Assembly (NCBI RefSeq): GCF_002160325.1
Contig: NZ_NFKJ01000015.1
Location: 23,031-87,030, forward strand
Source: Lachnoclostridium sp. An181
GTDB taxonomy: Bacteria > Bacillota > Clostridia > Lachnospirales > Lachnospiraceae
Length of the DNA: 64,000 nucleotides
Direction of reading: 5' to 3'
Shown: positions 47,376-56,012 of the stretch, in pieces
Numbering within the stretch: position 1 is the stretch's first letter
Layout of the letters: every line of letters starts with the position of its first letter
The notes under the pieces: model-generated
What the model saw: only the letters and a program-made list of their open reading frames with translations
Told to the model about the DNA's origin: nothing
The model's database searches: none
Translations under genes and position numbers: made by a program

Positions 47376-48700
47376 AAATCAGAAGAAAAGCATGATTTCC
47401 ATACAAGGTAGAGTTCCCGGCATGCCGCAGGGAATGTTTCAGAAGGCATGGCGGAGCAGGAGAGGATCAGGGTTACATACCCTTTGGATTCATTCAAAAG
47501 TTCAACCTGGATCTTGTGCTTTTTTGCTTTCTCAAGAAACTCTTTTCCGGAAACCGGACATGGCAGTGTCAGGGCAGTGCTGGTGCCGGCTGCTCCGGTT
47601 TTTAAACTTACGTTTTCTCCGAAGGTATCCTTCAAAGAAGAGGTAAGTTTTTTTAATTTTCCTGCGTAATAGCGGTTTAAACGCTTTGTCTGGGAAGAAA
47701 GATGTCCGTCACGGATAAATTGGCAAAGAGCGATCTGCTCCATTTTGGAGGCAGTCTGGTTATAGTGATCTCTGATTTGCCGGTAATGGCTGCAAAGATC
47801 AGACGGCAGAACCATAAAACTTAGTCGGATGGAAGGCAGCAGCAGTCTTGAGAAAGATCCCATGTATACCACATGCTCTCCGCCTGCAAGGCTTTGCAGG
47901 GAGGGGGTTGGGCGCTGCATATAGACAAATTCATTTTCATAATCATCCTCAATGATGAGGCTTCCGTGCGCGGCAGCGTGAGAGATCAGCTCCAGCCGTC
48001 TGGATACGGGCATGATCTCTCCCCATTTTGTCATGTGGGCAGGGGAGACGTAGATGATGTCCGCGTCTTTGTCACGGTAATGAATGTCAAAGCCATAGTC
48101 CGCAAAGACAGAGCTGCCCTGAACAAAAGAAGGATTGGGGAAGGAGACGGTTTTTTTGCTCTTTAAAAGCGGACAAAGAATGTGAAGGAGACTTTGGGTG
48201 CCAGCTCCGATGACGATCTGATGCGGGGAGCAGATGACGTTGCGCTGTTGGCGCACATAATCAGCAAGCACCTGGCGGAGTTCCCATTCTCCCTGTGGAT
48301 TTCCGTACTCCAAAAGCCGTTCGTCCTGGCGGAGGGCGCTCTTGATATAGCGGCGCCAAAGATCAAAACGAAAACTTTCCCGGTCTGTTCCGGAATGGGA
48401 GAAGGAGTAGAGAACCCTGGATTCGGAAAAGGCAGGGCTTTGTTTTTGAGATACCGGCTTTGTGCCAAATCCAGTCACATAGTAACCGCTTTGCGGCCTG
48501 GAGAGTATATATCCGTCTGCAGCCAGCTGCAGGTAAGCACTCTCCACAGTCGTGCGGCTGATCTTCAGCTCATCTGCGCATCTTCTTATGGAAGGCATTT
48601 TGTCTTTTGCCTTTAATTTTCCTTCTTCGATCAATTCCCGGTAATAGTGGTAAACCTGCAGATATCGTTTTTCTTTTGGATTATCAAAATTTAGATACAT
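47372..48700 (-). CDS. MocR/PdxR-type GntR regulator with aminotransferase-like domain, PLP lysine replaced
   Basis: The 442-residue regulator has a GntR winged helix (about 1-75, with MPSIRRCADELKISRTTVESAYLQLAADGY) joined to a fold-type I aminotransferase-like domain. Landmarks are GAGTQSLLHILCPLL and IIEDDYENEF. The expected Schiff-base lysine in the GxFSK motif is Arg285 in YMGSFSRLLLPS, a single-base change (AGA). It is divergent from a pyridoxal kinase gene, as PdxR often is, so it presumably controls B6 salvage. Whether it can still sense PLP is doubtful. AAGGGGAC precedes the ATG ending at 48700. Confidence 0.87.
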   Translation of the reverse strand: MYLNFDNPKEKRYLQVYHYYRELIEEGKLKAKDKMPSIRRCADELKISRTTVESAYLQLAADGYILSRPQSGYYVTGFGTKPVSQKQSPAFSESRVLYSFSHSGTDRESFRFDLWRRYIKSALRQDERLLEYGNPQGEWELRQVLADYVRQQRNVICSPHQIVIGAGTQSLLHILCPLLKSKKTVSFPNPSFVQGSSVFADYGFDIHYRDKDADIIYVSPAHMTKWGEIMPVSRRLELISHAAAHGSLIIEDDYENEFVYMQRPTPSLQSLAGGEHVVYMGSFSRLLLPSIRLSFMVLPSDLCSHYRQIRDHYNQTASKMEQIALCQFIRDGHLSSQTKRLNRYYAGKLKKLTSSLKDTFGENVSLKTGAAGTSTALTLPCPVSGKEFLEKAKKHKIQVELLNESKGYVTLILSCSAMPSETFPAACRELYLVWKSCFSSDF

Positions 48701-48803
48701 AAAACTGTCCCCTTAAAAAATATTAAAATTGTATATTTTTATCATGTCACTTTGGTGTTATTCTATATGAAATGAGAAAAAAAGGCAAGATAGGTGGACA
48801 AAA

Positions 48804-49673
48804 ATGAAGAAAATAGCAGTGATACAGGATTTATCAGGACTTGGGAAGTGCTCTCTCACCGCAGCGATCCCGGTCATTTCAGCCATGGGAGTGCAGGCTT
48901 GTCCCATGCCCACGGCAATTTTGAGCAACCAGACCGGATATGAAAGTTACTATCTGGATGATTATACAGAACACATGGACGCGTATATGGCTGAGTGGGA
49001 AAAAAGGGGATTTGTCCCGGATGGCATATATACGGGATTCCTTGGAAGTGTCTGCCAGGTGGAAAAGATACTGAAGTTTCTGGATCATTTCCGCAAAGAG
49101 GGGACAAAAGTTTTGGTGGATCCTGTGATGGGGGACAACGGAAAAGTATATAAATTCTATACCGGACAGCTTGCAGAACAGATGAAAAAGCTGTGCAGGA
49201 GGGCGAATGTACTCACTCCAAACCTGACGGAAGCACTCATTCTTTTGGGCGGAGAGGAAAAGATGAAAAGTTTTTGGGAACAAGCGCTGACGGAGGAAAA
49301 GCAAAAGCAGGAAGTGGAAACCATTGCGAAAAGGCTAAAAGAAATTTACGCTTGTGATGGAGTCATCATCACCGGGATCAATATATGCGGGCAAGAGGAG
49401 AAGATGGCAAATTTAGTCTGCACAGATGAAAAAGTACACTGGTGTGAGGCAAAAAAATACGGAGGCAGTTATTCGGGGACCGGGGATCTGTTTGCATCTG
49501 TTATCAGCGCGGGAATGGTAAAAGGGGATGACCTTGTGCGAAGTGTAAAAAGAGCTGTCTCATTTCTGGAAAAATCTATCCGGGATGCAAAAGAAGAAGG
49601 CACAGACCGAAATGACGGTGTGTGTTTTGAAACATATTTATCAGAATTGTGGAAGGAAGGGGCGGAGGTATGA
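48804..49673 (+). CDS. Pyridoxamine/pyridoxal kinase
   Basis: The 289-residue ribokinase-fold enzyme phosphorylates B6 vitamers for salvage into PLP. Family marks are QDLSGLGKCSLTAAIPVISAMGVQACPMPTAILSNQTGY at the N-terminus, VLVDPVMGDNGKVY, NVLTPNLTEALILL and the anion-hole/base motif SGTGDLFASV near residue 230. It is divergent from the MocR-type regulator across a 103-base intergenic region and overlaps the next gene by four bases. Confidence 0.9.
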   Translation: MKKIAVIQDLSGLGKCSLTAAIPVISAMGVQACPMPTAILSNQTGYESYYLDDYTEHMDAYMAEWEKRGFVPDGIYTGFLGSVCQVEKILKFLDHFRKEGTKVLVDPVMGDNGKVYKFYTGQLAEQMKKLCRRANVLTPNLTEALILLGGEEKMKSFWEQALTEEKQKQEVETIAKRLKEIYACDGVIITGINICGQEEKMANLVCTDEKVHWCEAKKYGGSYSGTGDLFASVISAGMVKGDDLVRSVKRAVSFLEKSIRDAKEEGTDRNDGVCFETYLSELWKEGAEV

Positions 49674-50197
49674 AATCAGAGGCAGTGAAAAAGAGTAAGG
49701 GGAAACTGCAATACATGACAATGACAGCGGTCATGGCGGCGCTTATTACGATCATGACAGCATATGTGTTTCATATTCCAACAGGAATCAATGAAGGATA
49801 TATTCACTTTGGAGACGCCCTTATTTATCTTTCGGCAGCCATACTTCCGGCTCCGTATGCCATGGCTGCAGGAGCAATCGGAGGCGGACTTGCCGATCTT
49901 ATGACAGCTCCGGTGTGGGCGCCGGCAACTGTGATCATCAAGATGCTCATCACACTTCCGTTTGGCAGCAGGGGAGAGAAAGTCCTGACAAAAAGAAATG
50001 CTGCGGGTCTTGCGGCAGCAGGTGTGATCTCCGCTGCAGGATATTATCTGGCAGAAGGGCTGATGTTTGGATTTCATGTGGCCTTTTTCACATCAGTAAG
50101 CGGCAGTCTGATCCAGTCCTGTGGAAGTGCGGCGTTTTTTTTGATAGCAGCAGGCACGCTGGACAGGGTACATTTTAAGAAACGATTTTTTATTTGA
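49670..50197 (+). CDS. ECF transporter S-component-like protein (TIGR04002-like)
   Basis: The 175-residue membrane protein has about five to six helices and resembles substrate-specific S-components of ECF vitamin transporters; I recall it as the TIGR04002 family. INEGYIHFGDALIYLSAAILP and GGGLADLMTAPVWAPATVIIKML are characteristic. The start overlaps the kinase stop as ATGA. The neighbouring kinase suggests a B6 vitamer as cargo. The energising ECF ATPases and T-component are not in the window. Confidence 0.75.
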   Translation: MKSEAVKKSKGKLQYMTMTAVMAALITIMTAYVFHIPTGINEGYIHFGDALIYLSAAILPAPYAMAAGAIGGGLADLMTAPVWAPATVIIKMLITLPFGSRGEKVLTKRNAAGLAAAGVISAAGYYLAEGLMFGFHVAFFTSVSGSLIQSCGSAAFFLIAAGTLDRVHFKKRFFI

Positions 50198-50216
50198 GTG
50201 AAGGGGGATAAAAGTT

Positions 50217-50819
50217 ATGGGAGATATTGTATACCGGTATAAAGAAAATATTTATTTAAATATTACAAATAAGTGTCCGTGCAGATGTAAATTCTGTATC
50301 AGGGGACAAAAAGAGGCCATTGGCGAGGCAAAAGAACTGTGGCATGAAAAAGAGCCCACATTGGAGGAAATTGAGGAGGCCATTGATGTATTTGGTATTC
50401 CAAAGGGGGCAGGTGTTGTGTTTTGCGGGTATGGAGAGCCGCTGGAGAGACTGGATGAGCTGATTGCGGTGAGCAGATATTTGAAGGAAACATACGGTGC
50501 TTCTATAAGGGTTAATACAAACGGTCTTGGAAACCTGATCCACGGAAGAGATATTGTACCGGAGCTTTGCCAGGCTGTGGACAGCGTGTCCGTGAGCTTA
50601 AATATGCCGGATGCGAAGTCATACTGCGAGATCGTACGGCCAAAGTACGGGGAAAAATCATTTGATGAGATGCTGAAATTTGCGGTGGAATGCAGAAAAT
50701 ACCTTGAAGATGTGCGCTTTTCTGTCGTGGATGTGATAGGCGTGGAGCAAATAAAAAAAAGCAGGATTTTGGCAGAAAAATTGGGAATTCCACTCAGAGT
50801 CAGACATTATTCCCAGTAA
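50217..50819 (+). CDS. Radical SAM protein paired with the S-component (TIGR04100-like)
   Basis: The 200-residue protein carries a radical SAM cluster motif C-x3-C-x2-C in NKCPCRCKFCIRG (cysteines of the CPCRCKFC segment). It retains the SAM-binding GYGEPLERLDE and RVNTNGLGN segments, but ends after about one small barrel. It would generate a 5'-deoxyadenosyl radical; the substrate is unknown. It starts 20 bases after the S-component gene, and from memory these two families occur as a conserved pair. It could modify a vitamer or a peptide. Confidence 0.8.
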   Translation: MGDIVYRYKENIYLNITNKCPCRCKFCIRGQKEAIGEAKELWHEKEPTLEEIEEAIDVFGIPKGAGVVFCGYGEPLERLDELIAVSRYLKETYGASIRVNTNGLGNLIHGRDIVPELCQAVDSVSVSLNMPDAKSYCEIVRPKYGEKSFDEMLKFAVECRKYLEDVRFSVVDVIGVEQIKKSRILAEKLGIPLRVRHYSQ

Positions 50820-50934
50820 GATATGTTGCCTCTCTGCGGGCGTATTGAAAATTGGAAAGTTCTGTGTTAAAATTCCAAAGTGTATGTTTGCACAGTACAC
50901 CAGAAGTTGGGAAGTTAGTAAAAGGAGAGGAATT

Positions 50935-51792
50935 ATGTTAAAAAAAATATTGCAGGGTATGGTTGTTGGAATTGCAAATATTATACCCGGAGTCAGCGGT
51001 GGCACAATGATGGTAGCCATGGGTCTCTACGACAGCCTGATTCATGCGATCACGCACTTGAAACGTGAATTTAAAAAGAGCATGCAGCTTCTGATCCCTA
51101 TTTTTGCAGGAGCAGGAATCGCGATCATTGTGCTTGCCCGTGTCTTTGAGTTTTTGCTGGAAACATATCCGATTCAGACGAATCTTGCATTTTGCGGTCT
51201 GATTGCAGGCAGCCTTCCGTTTATCTTCAAAAAAGTGAAAGGCCATACGGTGACGATCGGGAAGATCATTCCATTTCTTATTTTCTTTGCGATAGTCATT
51301 GCAATGGCTTTGATGGGAGAGACAGGGGGAGCCGCAGCGGATGTTTCCTTTAATCTTGTCAATGTGATCAAGTTGTTCTTTGTAGGATTGATTGCCGCAG
51401 CAACCATGGTGATACCCGGGGTCAGCGGTTCCATGATGTTGATGCTTTTGGGATACTATGATACGATTTTAAAGACCATCAACCGTTTTATGGAGGCGCT
51501 TGCAAAATTTGATATACCTGCAATGGCAGGCGAGCTGGGGGTTTTGATACCGTTTGGAATCGGAGTGCTCGTTGGGATCGGAGTGATCGCAAAGATTATT
51601 GAGTTTATTTTTATGAAAGCAGAAATACATGCTTATTATGCGATCATCGGATTGATCCTTGCATCGCCGATCGCGATTTTGATCAAAACGGATTGGGCGG
51701 ATTTGTCTGTGATTTCCATTGTGACAGGTATCATTACATTTGTTATTGGATGGTTTGTGGCGAGTAAGCTTGGCGGGGAGCCGGAAGAATAG
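50935..51792 (+). CDS. DUF368/PopT family polyprenyl-phosphate transporter
   Basis: This 285-residue polytopic protein belongs to DUF368, whose members (PopT) were shown in other bacteria to return undecaprenyl phosphate across the membrane for cell-wall synthesis. The family motif appears twice, as NIIPGVSGGTMMVAMGLYD at the N-terminus and VIPGVSGSMMLMLLGYYD in the middle, the mark of an internally duplicated transporter. ATG 50935 has AAAGGAGAGG upstream; earlier in-frame codons lack a binding site. It appears monocistronic, with a terminator downstream. Confidence 0.87.
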   Translation: MLKKILQGMVVGIANIIPGVSGGTMMVAMGLYDSLIHAITHLKREFKKSMQLLIPIFAGAGIAIIVLARVFEFLLETYPIQTNLAFCGLIAGSLPFIFKKVKGHTVTIGKIIPFLIFFAIVIAMALMGETGGAAADVSFNLVNVIKLFFVGLIAAATMVIPGVSGSMMLMLLGYYDTILKTINRFMEALAKFDIPAMAGELGVLIPFGIGVLVGIGVIAKIIEFIFMKAEIHAYYAIIGLILASPIAILIKTDWADLSVISIVTGIITFVIGWFVASKLGGEPEE

Positions 51793-51813
51793 TTTCGTTG
51801 ACAGACATAATAT

Positions 51814-51847
51814 AAAAAAGATGGGGAACGCATGCCCCATCTTTTTT
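51814..51847. terminator. Convergent bidirectional terminator
   Basis: AAAAAGATGGGG (51815-51826) pairs with CCCCATCTTTTT (51835-51846), with A and T runs on both sides. It lies between the DUF368 gene and the convergent ktrA gene and can serve both. Confidence 0.9.
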
Positions 51848-51851
51848 GTGT

Positions 51852-52499
51852 CTATAAATGAAGAAATTTTCGGATATCCTTGTTGGCACCAAGGATAAAA
51901 AGACTTTCGTCTTTTTGGAAAATATGGTGCGGTCCCGGTACAGGCTCCAACTCTTCGCCGCGGCGCACTGCCAGGATGTTGATATGATACCTTTGCCTTA
52001 CTGCAAGCTCCAGGATGGATTTGCCAACCCAGGATGCAGGGGTTTGGGTCTCGTAAATAGAATATTCATGCGTAAGCTCAATGTAATCAAATACATTGTC
52101 AGAGCCATAACGGACAGCGGCCCGCACAGCCATCTGTCTTTCCGGGTAAATGACGTCATCAGCTCCATTTCTTAAAAGGAATTTTGCGTGTACATCTCTG
52201 TTGGCCCTGGAAAGGACGAAGGAAGCTCCGCAGTCTTTTAAGAGAGCGGTCGTCTCAAGGGAGCTTTGGAAATTATCTCCAATGGCCACCACGCAAAGGT
52301 CAAAGTTGCGTACCCCTAGGGACATGATAAACTGCTCATTTGTACTGTCGCCAATCTGAGCGTTGGTAACATAAGGCAGGATGTAATTTACCCGTTCTTC
52401 GTTGATATCCACAGCGAGAACATCATGTTTCATCTCATAAAATTTCTGGGCCATATGGCGTCCGAAACGGCCGAGCCCAATGATTAAAATTGATTTCAT
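51852..52499 (-). CDS. ktrA: KtrA/TrkA-type potassium channel regulatory subunit
   Basis: The 215-residue cytosolic protein has an RCK N-terminal Rossmann domain (ILIIGLGRFGRHMAQKF, then VLAVDINEERVNYI, GDSTNEQFIMSLGV) and an RCK C-terminal domain (about 140-215). Nucleotides bound to it gate the KtrB channel. The start is the ATG of MKSILIIG; AAAGGAG lies somewhat far upstream (about 11 bases). It follows the ktrB gene by 22 bases in the same operon. Confidence 0.93.
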   Translation of the reverse strand: MKSILIIGLGRFGRHMAQKFYEMKHDVLAVDINEERVNYILPYVTNAQIGDSTNEQFIMSLGVRNFDLCVVAIGDNFQSSLETTALLKDCGASFVLSRANRDVHAKFLLRNGADDVIYPERQMAVRAAVRYGSDNVFDYIELTHEYSIYETQTPASWVGKSILELAVRQRYHINILAVRRGEELEPVPGPHHIFQKDESLFILGANKDIRKFLHL

Positions 52500-52521
52500 T
52501 TCACTCGTCTCTCCTTTAAAA

Positions 52522-53868
52522 TTATCCAACTGTGATCTTTTCCTGCGGCAATTGCGCCGGGGAAGGCATGTGGCCTGCTGTGACTGCGTAGATCATCGTC
52601 AGTCCTCCGACACGGCCAAAATACATCAAAAGAATCAAAATGATGTGGGAGATGTCACTCAAATCTCTTGTGATCCCTACGGTGAGTCCAACCGTACCGA
52701 TCGCTGAGGCGCTTTCAAAAAGCGCGGATGAGAGCGATACTCCGTCAATACAGCTGATGATCGTGCCTCCTGTCAGAAAGAGCACTAGGTACAGTGTGAA
52801 GATCGAAACTCCGCTGCGCAGCACTTCAGGCGGAATTCTTCGGCCAAACCCCTGGATGCTTTCTTTTTTCTGAATAACAGAACGGATGCAGAGCACCAGC
52901 ATCGCAAGCGTAGTGGTCTTAAATCCACCGGCAGTGGAACCAGGCGAGCCGCCTATGAGCATCAGGCAAATGGAAATAAGAATACTGGAAGACTGCATAG
53001 CTGCATAATCCACAGAGTTAAATCCTGCTGTTCTTGGTGTCACAGACTGGAACATTGACGCAAGAATGCGTTCTTTTGTGCTCAAATCTGCCCACTGTGG
53101 CTGGTTAAATTCATAAAAGAAGAAATAAATGGCAGGAAGAAGGAGCAAGAGAAAGGTTGTCAAAACAACAATCTTTGTCTGCAGTCTGTATGTATGCACA
53201 CGCCATTTTTTTTCTTTGATGTCTTTCCAGACAAAGAATCCAAGTCCGCCGGCAACGATCAAAAACATGATCGTACCCGTGACGATCGGATTGCCCACAT
53301 AAGAGACAAGAGAGGAGTATTCTCCTCTGTGTCCCATCAGATCAAATCCCGCATTGCAGAATGCAGAGACAGAATGAAAGATGGAAAACCACAGTCCTTT
53401 ACGGAACCCATATTCGGGCAAAAACTGGATGGCCAAAACAATTGCTCCAAGCAGTTCCAGTACAAAAGTTGCCTTCAGGATGAAACTTGTCAGCCTGACA
53501 ATACCGCTCACCTGCGGGGCTGAGATGGATTCCTGCATGACAAAACGTTCCCGAAAACCAATCTTTCGTTTGGTGAATAAAGCGATTGCCAGTGCGGTTG
53601 TAATGACGCCAAGCCCGCCAATCTGGATCAGCAGTAAGATAACACTCTGGCCAAAGAAAGACCAATGCGTGTACGTGTCAAATACGACCAGACCAGTCAC
53701 ACAAGTAGCTGATGTGGCTGTAAACAGACAGTCCAGAAAAGGAGTGAAGGTGCCGTCCTTACTTGAAATGGGCAGCATCAACAGCACAGCGCCAGACAAA
53801 ATGATGAATAAAAATCCAAGAATGATAATCTGTGCCGGTGTAATCCGGCGCATTCTCCATGATCCCAT
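52522..53868 (-). CDS. ktrB: KtrB/TrkH-family potassium uptake channel
   Basis: This 448-residue membrane protein has four repeated membrane-pore-membrane units, the selectivity glycines in SATCVTGLV, HSVSAFCNAGFD, GGSPGSTAGG and SASAIGTVGL, and conducts K+ (with Na+) inward. I chose the ATG ending at 53868 (MGSWRMRRITPAQ), with AGAGGG upstream; the longer frame extends with non-homologous residues. It is transcribed divergently from the iron operon across a roughly 345-base region that I discuss separately. Confidence 0.93.
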   Translation of the reverse strand: MGSWRMRRITPAQIIILGFLFIILSGAVLLMLPISSKDGTFTPFLDCLFTATSATCVTGLVVFDTYTHWSFFGQSVILLLIQIGGLGVITTALAIALFTKRKIGFRERFVMQESISAPQVSGIVRLTSFILKATFVLELLGAIVLAIQFLPEYGFRKGLWFSIFHSVSAFCNAGFDLMGHRGEYSSLVSYVGNPIVTGTIMFLIVAGGLGFFVWKDIKEKKWRVHTYRLQTKIVVLTTFLLLLLPAIYFFFYEFNQPQWADLSTKERILASMFQSVTPRTAGFNSVDYAAMQSSSILISICLMLIGGSPGSTAGGFKTTTLAMLVLCIRSVIQKKESIQGFGRRIPPEVLRSGVSIFTLYLVLFLTGGTIISCIDGVSLSSALFESASAIGTVGLTVGITRDLSDISHIILILLMYFGRVGGLTMIYAVTAGHMPSPAQLPQEKITVG

Positions 53869-54106
53869 GATAAACCCTCTTTTTCTAAATCCTTTATAAA
53901 ATTTTATATATACAAACAGGATGAGATTTCCCTCATCCATGCCCCTTCATATTAACAGCAAATGCATCAATTGTCTATAGTAGAATTGTTGAATTTCAGA
54001 AATAATTTACAGCGAAAAATTGTGGAATAAGTGGTTGTTTTTGGGGGCTTTGTTTTGGCGGGATTGTTTTATTTTTGAGGAAGATTTGAAGATAGAAAAT
54101 CGGCTG

Positions 54107-54136
54107 TTGACACGGCCGGGTGAGATGTGTTATTAA
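54107..54136 (+). promoter_or_regulatory. Promoter of the second iron-type ABC operon
   Basis: TTGACA (54107-54112), an 18-base spacer and TATTAA (54131-54136) form a good promoter. The operator-like repeat follows 15 bases after. The rest of 53869-54214, upstream of ktrB on the other strand, shows no gene and no recognisable c-di-AMP or other riboswitch. Confidence 0.65.
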
Positions 54137-54151
54137 TAATGTGCCAGAAAA

Positions 54152-54165
54152 TTAGCGTAAACTAA
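54152..54165. promoter_or_regulatory. Inverted repeat TTAG-N6-CTAA, candidate iron-responsive operator
   Basis: TTAG (54152-54155) and CTAA (54162-54165) are separated by six bases and located just downstream of the promoter, at the expected start site. The same core with the same spacing occurs before the other FecCD operon at 16186-16199. Co-regulation by one metal-sensing repressor is inferred. Confidence 0.6.
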
Positions 54166-54214
54166 CTTATGGAGATAAACAGTAAGTGAATATACATATG
54201 GAAGGAGACAAGGG

Positions 54215-55213
54215 ATGGAAAAAAGAGGAAAAACCGTAAAGAGAGTGGTCCCTTTTGCTGTCATTGTGCTGTTGCTGGGTAGCTTGTTTTTTGTGGCAGC
54301 AAACACAGGTAGTTTAAAGGTAGGTTTCGGGGAATTGATGCGGGGGCTGTTTGTAGAGTTTGACAGCGATGTGGCGACCGTTTATGATCTGCGATTTCCG
54401 CGCATTGTGATCTCTATGCTGGCAGGGGCAGCGGTGGCTGTATCCGGAGCGCTGTTTCAGGCTGTTTTAAAAAATCCGTTGGCAGACCCTGGGATCATTG
54501 GGATTTCCAGTGGGGCAAGTTTTGCGGCTGTGGTGATCACAGCGGCGGCGCCACAGGTTTATTTCTTTCTTCCCCTAGCCGCATTCCTTGGAGGTATTTT
54601 TGCATTTCTGCTCGTGTACGGCCTTTCCTGGAAAGGAGGATTAAGTCCGCTGCGCATCATCTTGGTGGGCGTGGCAGTAAACGCTATGTTTACAGGACTG
54701 TCAAGTGTACTCAATTCCATGGGAGGAGGAGAAGTGACAGGGGTTGCATCGATCGTGAACGGAAATATTTCCCTGAAGACATGGGACGATGTGGGGACCC
54801 TCTTTCCATATGTGACCGCCGGTCTTTTGCTTGCAGTCATTTTTGCGGGAAGATGCAATGTTTTGGCGCTTGAGGACAAGACGGCAAGAGGGATTGGCGT
54901 CAATGTCAATGTGCTGCGCATTGTCATCTCCGTGATCGCGGTGCTGCTTGCAAGTATTTCCACAGCCATTGTAGGGGCAGTCAGTTTCCTTGGGCTTATC
55001 GTGCCGCACATCGGAAGAATCCTTGTGGGGAGTGATAACCGGGTGCTTTTGCCGTTTTCTATGCTGTTTGGGGCATTTACTTTTCTTCTTGCCGATACGA
55101 TAGGGAGGACGATCGCTTCCCCGTATGAAGTGGCAGCATCGGTCATTATGAGTGTGGTCGGTGGACCATTTTTTATCATTTTGCTTAGGAGGTCGAAGAA
55201 GTATGCAAACTAA
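54215..55213 (+). CDS. FecCD-family ABC permease (single)
   Basis: The 332-residue membrane protein has the FecCD/BtuC fold, with LRFPRIVISMLAGAAVAVSGALFQAVLKNPLADPGIIGISSGA near the N-terminus and VGAVSFLGLIVPHIGRILVGSDNR near the C-terminus. It would form a homodimeric channel, because only one permease gene is present. No binding-protein gene lies on either side; the importer may use a binding protein encoded elsewhere, such as that at 16.2 kb. Its 3' end overlaps the ATPase gene by 11 bases. Confidence 0.92.
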   Translation: MEKRGKTVKRVVPFAVIVLLLGSLFFVAANTGSLKVGFGELMRGLFVEFDSDVATVYDLRFPRIVISMLAGAAVAVSGALFQAVLKNPLADPGIIGISSGASFAAVVITAAAPQVYFFLPLAAFLGGIFAFLLVYGLSWKGGLSPLRIILVGVAVNAMFTGLSSVLNSMGGGEVTGVASIVNGNISLKTWDDVGTLFPYVTAGLLLAVIFAGRCNVLALEDKTARGIGVNVNVLRIVISVIAVLLASISTAIVGAVSFLGLIVPHIGRILVGSDNRVLLPFSMLFGAFTFLLADTIGRTIASPYEVAASVIMSVVGGPFFIILLRRSKKYAN

Positions 55214-55985
55214 AAACAGACCAGTCATGGAAGTTTCGGGAGTTTCCTTTTCTTATGGAACAAACCAGGTTTTAAATGAAGTTTCTTTTGCGATCGAGGA
55301 GAACAAAATAACGACGATCATGGGAGCGAACGGGTGTGGGAAATCCACGCTGTTTTCTCTGATGACGAAAAACCGGACGCCGGATCAAGGGCAGATTATG
55401 CTTTGTGGAAAAAATATTCAATCCATTGGATTAAAAGAGTTTGCAAAGCAGGTTTCCATTGTACATCAGTATAATACCTCCAGCGATGACATCACAGTGG
55501 AGCAGCTGATCGCCTTCGGAAGAACGCCGTATTTGAGATTGATGAAAGGGAAAAGTGAGGAGGATGAAAAGCTGATCGGGTGGGCCATGGATGTGACCAA
55601 TGTCCGCAAATATAAAGACAAAGAAGTGGGAAAGCTCTCCGGCGGGCAAAGACAGAGAGTGTGGATAGCCATGGCGCTTGCTCAGAATACAAAGATCTTG
55701 TTTTTGGATGAGCCCACGACTTACCTTGATATCCGCTATCAGGTAGAAATTTTAAATCTGGTACGAAAATTAAACCGGGAGTATGGGATCACCATCATCA
55801 TGGTGCTCCACGATATCAACCAGGCTATTCATTTTTCTGACAGGATCATCGGATTAAGAGGAGGATATGTGGAAATAGAAGGGAACCCACAGGATGTAAT
55901 TTCGGGGGAAAGCATCCAGGCCTTGTATGGCATCAGTCTTGAGGTTGCCAAAATAGATGGCCGGAAATTTGTGCTGACCGTATAG
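55203..55985 (+). CDS. ABC transporter ATP-binding protein (FecE type)
   Basis: The 260-residue ATPase has Walker A GANGCGKST, signature LSGGQRQRVWIAMALAQ, Walker B LFLDEPTTYLDI and switch histidine MVLHDINQAI. I chose ATG 55203 because AGGAGGTCGAAGAAGT is directly upstream inside the permease gene; the longer frame has no such site. It energises the single FecCD permease. The transporter pair that follows starts 27 bases downstream. Confidence 0.93.
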   Translation: MQTKNRPVMEVSGVSFSYGTNQVLNEVSFAIEENKITTIMGANGCGKSTLFSLMTKNRTPDQGQIMLCGKNIQSIGLKEFAKQVSIVHQYNTSSDDITVEQLIAFGRTPYLRLMKGKSEEDEKLIGWAMDVTNVRKYKDKEVGKLSGGQRQRVWIAMALAQNTKILFLDEPTTYLDIRYQVEILNLVRKLNREYGITIIMVLHDINQAIHFSDRIIGLRGGYVEIEGNPQDVISGESIQALYGISLEVAKIDGRKFVLTV

Positions 55986-56012
55986 ATAATACATAATGGA
56001 AGGAATAAAAAA

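Noticed and set aside
53869..54214. A possible c-di-AMP (ydaO-type) riboswitch before ktrB.
   Set aside because: Such riboswitches are common before potassium uptake genes, but I found neither the conserved sequence blocks nor the expected stem pattern on the minus strand.
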